NCBI GenBank assembly: GCA_025449775.1
Contig: JANWIS010000058.1
Span: forward strand, 1 to 14,616
DNA length: 14,616 nt
Direction: 5' to 3'
From: Ignavibacteriaceae bacterium
GTDB lineage: Bacteria; Bacteroidota; Ignavibacteria; Ignavibacteriales; Ignavibacteriaceae
Position 1 is the first letter of the stretch, and each line of letters starts with the position of its first letter. The notes below the pieces were generated by a model. It did no database searches. It saw only the letters and a program-made list of their open reading frames with translations, and had not been told where the DNA came from. The translations under genes and the position numbers were made by a program. Below are positions 1 to 7,261 of this stretch, one piece after another.

Positions 1-1868
1 TAAACCTGAATATTTTCAGGAAGGTCTAATTTTAATTTAATCCAGGATTGAGTGAGAACAATTTCTGCTTCACTGTCATCCAGCAATTGTTTTATTCTAT
101 CCTTTGGAAAATCAGGATCGATCGGAAGATATGCTGCACCGGCTTTCAGAATTCCGTAAACTGCCGGAACCTGTTCCCATCCTTTATCCATTATTATTGC
201 AACCAGTTTGTCAGGAACAGCACCTGATTTTCTTAATTGATTTCCTATCCTGTTTGATAATTGATCAAGCTCTCCAAACGTTAAATTTTTTCCTGAAGAA
301 ATAACTGCCAATCGATCTGGTTGTTCTTTTGCTTTTTTAGAAAAGAGAGTGTGAAGCAGTTCCTGCGGTACAGGTTTTTTTGTATCGTTAACTTTTTTCC
401 TTCTGTCAAATTGTTCAGAAGGAAAGAAGTTTAAATCAGTTTTTGTCCAGTTATTTTCATCTTCAACAAGTTTTAAAAGTAATCCCATATAAGTTGCAAG
501 CATATCATCGAGAACAGAACTTTCAAAAAGCTCTTCGACAGCATCGAACTTTACAACCAAAGCATCATCAACTTCATCGACGTGAAGATCGAGCCAGACG
601 TGTGCAGTTTGGTTTATACTATCTACAATTTTTCCAATCTGGCTGATGCTTTCTGTAAAACCATGATCAAGCAAGCTTGTGAAAATTATAGGAACGCCTT
701 TTCTGAAATCATCAGGATTAATTTTTGCAAGTTCTCTGAAGACTGCGACACCATCAAAGTAACGATGGTCTAAATCCGCAATTAATTGCTTATGAATTTT
801 CTTTGCACGGCTTAAGAATGATTCGATTTCTGTTCTGTCAACTTCAAGAATTTCAACTGTCGAGAAATCTCCCATTATTTTATTAACATCTGGATGAAGC
901 GGAAAACGATTGAACAACGGTATGTTGATCGAGAATCGTAATGAGGTACTCCACAAGCCGAGAATTTCAGCATACGCAGTTAATAAAAGAACTGTTGGTG
1001 TCAGTCCTTCTCTTGCAGCTTTAGCTTTCAGTTTTGACCAGCCATCGGAATTGATTGATTTAATTCTCCTAATGAAGTAAGGCTTCTCAACCTCTTTCGG
1101 ATCTTTTTTAAGCGGTAGGGTTGGTGTTGCCGGAATTGATGAAAGACGATTCATCCAATATTCTTTTGAACTGGAGTAGAATTCAGTTTCTTCAAATTTT
1201 TTCTCTGCAATCAAATAATCTCTGTAAGATAATTCTAATCCAGGAAGCTCTCTGTTTGTGTTTAAATAAAATTCCTTTAATTCATTGAAAAGAATTGCAA
1301 TGCTTCCTGCATCGAAGTTTAGCAAGTCAAGTTTAAAATGAACGTGATCAATTCCTTCTTTGATTTTTGAAATCTGAACTTCGAATAAAGGCCAGTCACT
1401 TGAACTCTTAACTGTATGCAGCATTCTTTTCTTTATTGCTTTTAACTCAGCTGCTCTCGATGATTCATCTTTGTCTCTCAAATCATTTATTTGAATTTTA
1501 AATTCCGGGGTTTCATCGAGTATTTGCTGAGTGTAATCTTCATGAACAACTGAACGAAGAATTTCATGTCTTTCGATCAGCTTCTTCCAGGCTAATGAAA
1601 ACCTTTCTGCATTAAGATTTTTACATTCAAGTTCTACATACGCTGCTGATGGAATATTTCCCATTTCGAATGCATTAGAACGACCGATCAGATATGCCTG
1701 CTGAAGATTATTTAGTGGGAACGGTACAAAACGATCAGCAGAATTATTAATGATCTCAGGAAATAAACTTTTAGGAGTTTCCTGACGTGCTCTGTCATCA
1801 CTTAATTTTTTTAATAACGCTGAACGCTGTTCCGGCGTAAGATTTTTTATTCGTTCCTTTATATCCAT
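1..1868 (-). CDS. NRPS module, heterocyclization (Cy) + adenylation, 3' part beyond window
   Basis: Second NRPS protein of the cluster; about 622 codons are visible and the frame is still open at base 1. Residues ~48-465 form a condensation-superfamily domain of the heterocyclization type. The Cy1 motif FPLNNLQQAYLIGR lies near residue 50, and the active-site motif DLLNFDAGS (DxxxxDxxS, residues 181-189, bases 1302-1328) replaces the HHxxxDG of ordinary condensation domains. LPLKK, FNRFPLHPDV, GDFS and NQTAHVWLD (residues 419-427) follow in family order. From about residue 500 an adenylation domain begins (LTFGELDQLSNRI, GILKAGAAYLPIDPDFP) and is cut before its specificity residues. Cy domains condense and then cyclodehydrate Cys, Ser or Thr to an azoline; which one is used here cannot be read. 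ATG 1868 is supported by an in-frame TAG at 1880-1878; the ribosome site (AGAAAAGA) is weak. It lies 75 bases after the preceding NRPS gene, so probably in the same operon. Cy-A order is as seen; the product is inference. Confidence 0.93.
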   Translation of the reverse strand, partial: MDIKERIKNLTPEQRSALLKKLSDDRARQETPKSLFPEIINNSADRFVPFPLNNLQQAYLIGRSNAFEMGNIPSAAYVELECKNLNAERFSLAWKKLIERHEILRSVVHEDYTQQILDETPEFKIQINDLRDKDESSRAAELKAIKKRMLHTVKSSSDWPLFEVQISKIKEGIDHVHFKLDLLNFDAGSIAILFNELKEFYLNTNRELPGLELSYRDYLIAEKKFEETEFYSSSKEYWMNRLSSIPATPTLPLKKDPKEVEKPYFIRRIKSINSDGWSKLKAKAAREGLTPTVLLLTAYAEILGLWSTSLRFSINIPLFNRFPLHPDVNKIMGDFSTVEILEVDRTEIESFLSRAKKIHKQLIADLDHRYFDGVAVFRELAKINPDDFRKGVPIIFTSLLDHGFTESISQIGKIVDSINQTAHVWLDLHVDEVDDALVVKFDAVEELFESSVLDDMLATYMGLLLKLVEDENNWTKTDLNFFPSEQFDRRKKVNDTKKPVPQELLHTLFSKKAKEQPDRLAVISSGKNLTFGELDQLSNRIGNQLRKSGAVPDKLVAIIMDKGWEQVPAVYGILKAGAAYLPIDPDFPKDRIKQLLDDSEAEIVLTQSWIKLKLDLPENIQV

Positions 1869-1943
1869 TATTCTTTTCTAAGATTCCAAAAATATTATTG
1901 TTCGTTAAAGTGATTTTTCCAAATTTAAATTGTTATCGCCCCT

Positions 1944-4900
1944 TTAACTTGAGCTTTCAACTTCTTTCAGAAGCTGATCTAATTGTTCTCCGGATGCTAG
2001 TTCTATTAATTTTTCATCAATTGTATTTGCAAGTTCTTCAAGTGTGGAAGACTGGAAAAAGACCTGCAAGGATAAATTCAAATTAAACGCCTGATGAATT
2101 TTTACTGTCATCTGAACTGCCGAAAGTGAATGACCTCCTAAATCAAAAAAGTTATCATGCAATCCGATCCTATCAATTGAAAGAACTTCACTCCAAAGTT
2201 GTCCGAGTGTAATTTCAGTCGGGGTTTGCGGAGCTTCAAACTCTTTTCCAAATTCAGATCTATCAGCTTCCGGTAATGGCAATGCTTTCCTGTCAACTTT
2301 TCCATTTGGTGTTAAAGGAAATTCATCCATAAAAACAAAAACTGAAGGAACCATATATTCCGGAAGTGTTTCTTTGAGATAATTCCGTAAATCAATTGCA
2401 GAAGTTTTATTACTCGTTACTGAGATTATGTACGCAGCTAATCTTTTCTCACCTGGAGAATCTTCACGAGCAATTACAACTGCCTCCCTGATCTGTGAAT
2501 TTTTTCCAAGCGCTGTTTCTATTTCACCTAATTCAATTCTGTAGCCTCGTATTTTAACCTGGTGATCAATTCGTCCGAGGAATTCTATTGTTCCATCTTT
2601 TCTGTAGCAAGCAAGATCGCCGGTTCTGTAAATACGTTTTTTATTATCAGAACCATTTGATGAAAAAGATATAAACCTTTCATTTGTCAGTTCCGGTCTT
2701 TCAAAATATCCTCTGACAACCCCATCACCACCGATACATAATTCTCCCGGAACTCCAAGAGGAACTAACTGCTGGTAATTATCTAAAATTAAAATTTCAG
2801 TATTTGCAATTGGTTTTCCAATTGGAATGGACTCATTTATCTCATCGACTTTATGTGTTGACGACCAGATTGTTGTTTCCGTTGGCCCGTACATATTCAA
2901 TAATTTTCCGCTAATTGTTTCCTTCAATTGATTAGCAAGATTTACCGGGAATGCTTCTCCGCCAATCATCAGGTATTCAATATTCTTTAAAGCTTTTTTA
3001 GAATCTTCATCGAGCAAAAGCATTTTAGCCATTGATGGTGTACATTGTAAATGTGTTACTTTCTGCTGACTGATTAATTCAGGAACAGAATAAGTTCCAT
3101 CTTCTTCAATTGAAGTTTTTTCACTAACTCCTAAATTCGCAAGAGTATTAACAGTATTCAGAAATTGCAGGTGTGAAAGAACTTTGTCTGATTCAACACC
3201 AAAGTCAATCAGGCAGGCGGCTTCATCAACACCAACCTTCTTTAATTTTTCTACTGTAGCAAGACAAGTCTCCGGAGTTCCAAGAAGCGAGCTCGTTTCA
3301 AAATATCTTTCAAATGAATGATTTAGGATTGCCTCCATATCTTCTTCAGTTAATTTTGAGGCCGCTTTGTTGAAGCTTTCATCCATTTTATCAAATGTCG
3401 GGAAATACCAGGATGCCAGCTTTACCAAACTTGCTGCACTGTTCAAATAGCTCTTCATCGGTTTTCTCACCGTTTCCCTAACTTCATCCAGATTTTCTCC
3501 AACAAATGTATGAAGCATAACAGAAACGTAACCTTCTCCTTCGTGTCCGTTTGATTTCCATGCTTTTCTGTAAAGTGCAATCTTATCTTCAAGCTCTTCA
3601 ATAGTTTGACCAAGCAGATGTGTTAAAAGATGAAAACCTCTTTCACCTGCCATCTCAAAAGTTTCAGGATTATTTGCTGCCGTTATCCAGATAGGAAGTT
3701 CTTTTTGTATTGGTCTTGGAAGTGTTTTTATTCCAATCTTTTTTCCAATCGGTGAATCAAACTCAACAGCTTCACCTTTCCAAAGTTTCCTTACAATCTC
3801 AATCTGTTCAAACATTATATCCTTACGCTGTTCATAGTTCTGAGGCATTAATGTAAAATCAATCGGTTGCCATCCGGCTGCAAACGAAACCCCAACTCTT
3901 CCATTCGAAAGATTATCAACCATTGAATAGTCTTCAGCAATTCTTAAAGGATGATGTAATGGGGAAACACAACTGCCACTCATAATTCTTACATTATTTG
4001 TTATTGTTGCAATTGCAGCACTTGTGACAGCAGGATTTGGATATAATCCTCCAAAATCATGAAAATGTCGTTCCGGAGTCCAGACAGCAGCGAATTTGTT
4101 CTGGTCTGCATATTTGGCTCCTTCAATTAATAATTTGTATTTGTTATCCTCGTTTTCACTTGCATAACTTGAGAAATAAAACAAGCTGAAATCCATTTTC
4201 TTCTGATTTACTGTAGAAGTCGTTCTGCCGAGTTCTGATTTCCAATCTTCTTCAGCATAGATAACAACTTTAAATCCGCGGCAAAGTGTCCACAATAATT
4301 CAAGAACAGAAATATCAAATGATAAACTTGTAACTGCTAGCCAGGTTCCCGGAGGATCAAACTTAATGTGCTTATCCATTCCTGTAAAAAAGTTCACAAC
4401 ATTCCTGTGCTGAACCATTACACCTTTTGGTTTTCCGGTTGAACCGGATGTGTAAATAACATAAGCAAGATTTTCAGGTGTTGTTTCTTGCTCAAGATTA
4501 TCTGCTGCTTCTTTCGAGATATCTTCCCAATCACTATCAATTGAAATAAGTTTTGCATTAACAGAGCCTAATTCTTTTTTTACTTTCTGTTCAGTAATAA
4601 TTATTGGACATTTTGAATCCTCTATCATATATAAAATTCTGTCTCTCGGGAATTCCGGGTCAAGCGGAACGTAAGCACCACCGGCTTTCAGTACACCCAG
4701 CATTGCAACCATCATATCAACTGATCTGTGAAGATTGATACCGACAAGAACTTCTGGTCCAACACCTGATTTTCTTAATTTCTTTGCAAGTTGATTTGCC
4801 CGGTTATTTAATTCGGAATAAGTAAATGATTTTCCTTTACAGTAAACTGCAACAGCTGCAGGAGTTTTAACTGCCTGTTCATCAAAAAGCTGATGAATAC

Positions 4901-6626
4901 ATTTATCAGCCGGAAAATCTACCTTTGTGTTATTCCATTCTTCAAATAATTTCTTTCTTTCTTCCGGAGATATAATTGTAATTCTTGCAGCCGCTGATTC
5001 CTGATGAGCAGCAGCTTCATCTATAAATGCTGAGAACTGAGATTTCATCAACCTAAAATCTTCTTGATATATTGAATTGGAATCAAAGATGAACTTAACA
5101 TCTTTAAGATCGGATGAGATTGCAAAAGTTAATACACTACCGTCCTGCGGTTTTACTTCAGATTTGCTATCGACGAACACAACTGCAACCGGATAAACAG
5201 GCTCACTGCTTTCATTCTTGACTGGATGTAATTCGGGATAACGAACAAAAATATCTTTAACAAAAGTTTTAGAAGCTGAAGTATCAGCAAGCTTCTCCAC
5301 TATCTTTTTTGTTATCGAACCAATGCTTTCCTCCGGGTTAAAATCAATTTTAACCGGAACAAAGTCAGCAAATAGATTTCCAACTTTGGCAGCATTATTA
5401 ATTAATTCTGTATTGGAAAAACCAAGCGAAAAGTTGTTCTTGCCGCTGTGACGACCAATAAATATTGAGAACAAAGAAGTTACAAATGCAGGAACTTGGT
5501 TTTCATTACTTGAAAATGAACTAAAAACTTTTTTATCAATGCTTAGATTTTCTTCAACATACTTTGGAAGATTATCTGTTCCTGAATTTCTTTTTGCATA
5601 ACTGATATTAATTAATTCCGATCCGGTCAGCTCTTTAACCCAATAATCTTCTTTCTTTGTAATTGATGAATTTATATCAGTTATACTTTTGGATGTTTCG
5701 CTGTCAATCTGATTTAAATTGAATCCGGTTTTCAATGAAAATTGTTCAACCAGATTTGAAATTGAAATTTGCGTTCCATCTATTGAAAGAACCTTGCTGA
5801 TTTTTACATCATTGGTTTTAGTTGAGACCTGAATATTATTGTCGTTGGAAGAAGTGATTGTGCCCGGCACTTTTCCTGATTTAGTATTTGTAATTTCAAT
5901 TTCGGGAATTATGAAAAACTTCTCCCCAACTTTAACTTTCGGAAGCCCAAGTGGATTCCTGTATCGTCCAAAATTCAATGCATGAACAAATGAAAGAATT
6001 TTTTCGGCATCGTTATTCCAATCAATTAACGCTGCTGCAACTGGTCTTTTATATTTTCCGAAATAACTTCTTTTAGAAAAATCCTGTTTGATTCTTTTAA
6101 CAGTACTATTGGCAAGTTCATCCACTAATTCTTCAAAAGCAGATGCACCGGCTTCAAAACATTTTGCATTGAGTGAAAGAGCTATTTCTCCATCTTCAAT
6201 ATCGAACTCAACTTGTTTTAAAATATCACCCTTGTCAACTTCACTTGTTATTTCATGCCATGTAATTGCATAACGCTTTTCCTGATTCATCAATGCCCAT
6301 GAAGTTGCATTGATACCTGCAAACTTTGGCAGAGGCCCGTCGTGAAAATTGATTGCTGATACTTTAGGAGAATTAATTATTTCATCAGGAAGTACTGATA
6401 GGTTAGTAATGCTAAAGAGATAATCATAAGTTTTAGATGTGAGTTCTTTACCAAGTGATGAATTCAATTCATAAACATTAATAGTTTTTTCTTTCGCCCA
6501 TTTACGGATTGAAAGATTTGATGCGGCGATACCGAGAATTGTATGTTCTTTTTCCAGTAAAGTTTCACAGCACTTTATCAACAACGAATCCTCACCTATT
6601 ACAAAGCATCTTAATTTGTTCGTCAT
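1944..6626 (-). CDS. NRPS loading protein: formyltransferase, half-C, A(Gly) with inserted luciferase-like monooxygenase, T
   Basis: A 1560-residue start module. Residues 1-~190 are a methionyl-tRNA-formyltransferase-like domain with the catalytic triad N93, H95 (INFHDGPLPKFAG) and D131 (EVDKGD), followed by its C-terminal domain to ~285. Residues ~290-565 resemble only the second half of a condensation domain, with no HHxxxDG. The adenylation domain starts near 575 (YTSGSTGKPKG near 720, FDIS near 769), is interrupted at ~811-1165 by a luciferase-like FMN monooxygenase of the MupA/Atu3671 type (VWTPERHFHDFGG, GSCVSPLHHPLRIAED, NLSNGRVGVSFAAGW), then resumes (YGPTETT near 1246, NGKVDRKAL near 1440). 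A carrier domain has LGGHSLSAVQ with phosphopantetheine site Ser1500 (2127-2129). Specificity residues D-I-L-Q-M-G-M-I-W-K suggest glycine. Inferred role: load and N-formylate an amino acid, possibly hydroxylate it, and pass it to the Cy protein encoded next. An in-frame TTG at 6686 would add 20 residues but has no ribosome site; ATG 6626 has GGAG 8 bases upstream. Confidence 0.93.
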   Translation of the reverse strand: MTNKLRCFVIGEDSLLIKCCETLLEKEHTILGIAASNLSIRKWAKEKTINVYELNSSLGKELTSKTYDYLFSITNLSVLPDEIINSPKVSAINFHDGPLPKFAGINATSWALMNQEKRYAITWHEITSEVDKGDILKQVEFDIEDGEIALSLNAKCFEAGASAFEELVDELANSTVKRIKQDFSKRSYFGKYKRPVAAALIDWNNDAEKILSFVHALNFGRYRNPLGLPKVKVGEKFFIIPEIEITNTKSGKVPGTITSSNDNNIQVSTKTNDVKISKVLSIDGTQISISNLVEQFSLKTGFNLNQIDSETSKSITDINSSITKKEDYWVKELTGSELINISYAKRNSGTDNLPKYVEENLSIDKKVFSSFSSNENQVPAFVTSLFSIFIGRHSGKNNFSLGFSNTELINNAAKVGNLFADFVPVKIDFNPEESIGSITKKIVEKLADTSASKTFVKDIFVRYPELHPVKNESSEPVYPVAVVFVDSKSEVKPQDGSVLTFAISSDLKDVKFIFDSNSIYQEDFRLMKSQFSAFIDEAAAHQESAAARITIISPEERKKLFEEWNNTKVDFPADKCIHQLFDEQAVKTPAAVAVYCKGKSFTYSELNNRANQLAKKLRKSGVGPEVLVGINLHRSVDMMVAMLGVLKAGGAYVPLDPEFPRDRILYMIEDSKCPIIITEQKVKKELGSVNAKLISIDSDWEDISKEAADNLEQETTPENLAYVIYTSGSTGKPKGVMVQHRNVVNFFTGMDKHIKFDPPGTWLAVTSLSFDISVLELLWTLCRGFKVVIYAEEDWKSELGRTTSTVNQKKMDFSLFYFSSYASENEDNKYKLLIEGAKYADQNKFAAVWTPERHFHDFGGLYPNPAVTSAAIATITNNVRIMSGSCVSPLHHPLRIAEDYSMVDNLSNGRVGVSFAAGWQPIDFTLMPQNYEQRKDIMFEQIEIVRKLWKGEAVEFDSPIGKKIGIKTLPRPIQKELPIWITAANNPETFEMAGERGFHLLTHLLGQTIEELEDKIALYRKAWKSNGHEGEGYVSVMLHTFVGENLDEVRETVRKPMKSYLNSAASLVKLASWYFPTFDKMDESFNKAASKLTEEDMEAILNHSFERYFETSSLLGTPETCLATVEKLKKVGVDEAACLIDFGVESDKVLSHLQFLNTVNTLANLGVSEKTSIEEDGTYSVPELISQQKVTHLQCTPSMAKMLLLDEDSKKALKNIEYLMIGGEAFPVNLANQLKETISGKLLNMYGPTETTIWSSTHKVDEINESIPIGKPIANTEILILDNYQQLVPLGVPGELCIGGDGVVRGYFERPELTNERFISFSSNGSDNKKRIYRTGDLACYRKDGTIEFLGRIDHQVKIRGYRIELGEIETALGKNSQIREAVVIAREDSPGEKRLAAYIISVTSNKTSAIDLRNYLKETLPEYMVPSVFVFMDEFPLTPNGKVDRKALPLPEADRSEFGKEFEAPQTPTEITLGQLWSEVLSIDRIGLHDNFFDLGGHSLSAVQMTVKIHQAFNLNLSLQVFFQSSTLEELANTIDEKLIELASGEQLDQLLKEVESSS

Positions 6627-7261
6627 TAAGCAATCTCCGGCAAATAAGTTAAGCTTCCCATCTTTTGTGATAGGTGTGAAAAACAATTATTTGAATTCAT
6701 ATTCTCTACCATGTAATTTGACATTTATAGTTCCTAAAGCCCGAGGGTTTGCACGAAAATAATCTAAATATATTTTAATTCCCTATCACCTTGAATTTAA
6801 CCTCATTTAACTTCCCTGAAGAAAAAATAAGTTGTATTTTTAACGTAATTCCAATGTTTTGTGCAGATGGAAAAAGATTGTTCCCTTCAACTAAAAATTC
6901 AAAACTTTTCAGATAAGATTTCCCCAAATAATTCGTTTAACCTGAATTTTCTTGAAAGTAACGCCCTCTATAAGTGTTAAAAAACTAAAATTTTACCTGA
7001 AAACTCAAGATTTATGCCAATAAAAGGTTTTTGAACGTGCTGAATGAAATACAAATCCTCTCAGAATGAAAAACAACCGAAATTTTATGTTCAACTTGAG
7101 ACAAACTTTTTTTGGTCAGTTCAATTAATTCTACAACATATTTTTCGCCTGATTTAAAGCAAAGAATTAAACGAAAATTTGCAGAACGTATTGTCTTTGA
7201 GAATTAGAAATTATTCAAAGCCAACAAAGTTTGGTTACTTAACAAAAGAGGAGAAATGAAA
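6627..7261. other. Non-coding gap between the Wzz/kinase gene and the NRPS operon
   Basis: About 635 bases, very AT-rich, with stop codons in all frames and no tRNA, riboswitch or mobile-element signature that I recognise. Both flanking genes read leftward, so this should hold the end of the polysaccharide transcript and the promoter of the NRPS genes. I found neither a convincing intrinsic terminator nor a clean promoter. On the minus strand TATAAA (near 6730) is the best -10 candidate but lacks a matching -35. A short imperfect dyad, AAAGCCCGAGGGTTT (6736-6750), has a loop too small to be persuasive. The gap is long for this gene-dense locus. Confidence 0.6.
6635..6638 (-). promoter_or_regulatory. 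Ribosome binding site deciding the start of the NRPS loading gene
   Basis: On the minus strand GGAG stands 8 bases before ATG 6626 (GCCGGAGATTGCTTAATG). The alternative upstream TTG at 6686 is preceded by AATTCAAATAA with no such signal. This favours the 1560-residue protein, which also begins directly at the first beta strand of the formyltransferase fold (KLRCFVIG). Confidence 0.75.

Noticed and set aside
5..20. Perfect hairpin CCTGAA/TTCAGG
   Set aside because: It is inside the adenylation coding frame and has no T-run, so it is not a terminator.
104..773. Small plus-strand reading frames at 104-304, 443-646 and 582-773
   Set aside because: They lie opposite the Cy/adenylation coding frame, which shows clear family motifs; the small frames have no ribosome sites or recognisable protein features.
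1898..2086. Plus-strand reading frame of 62 residues across the end of the NRPS loading gene
   Set aside because: It overlaps the carrier-domain coding sequence in antisense and has no protein-like features.
6088..6273. Plus-strand reading frame of 61 residues
   Set aside because: Antisense to the formyltransferase domain; its serine-rich composition is a reflection of the coding strand.
6040..6626. Formyltransferase domain as a sugar N-formyltransferase belonging to the polysaccharide locus
   Set aside because: It is fused in frame to an NRPS adenylation and carrier domain, and formyltransferase starters are a known NRPS arrangement, so an NRPS role is far more likely.
7220..7236. CCAA/TTGG dyad just after the Wzz/kinase stop as a terminator
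   Set aside because: The stem is four to five weak pairs with a bulge and no T-run follows on the minus strand.
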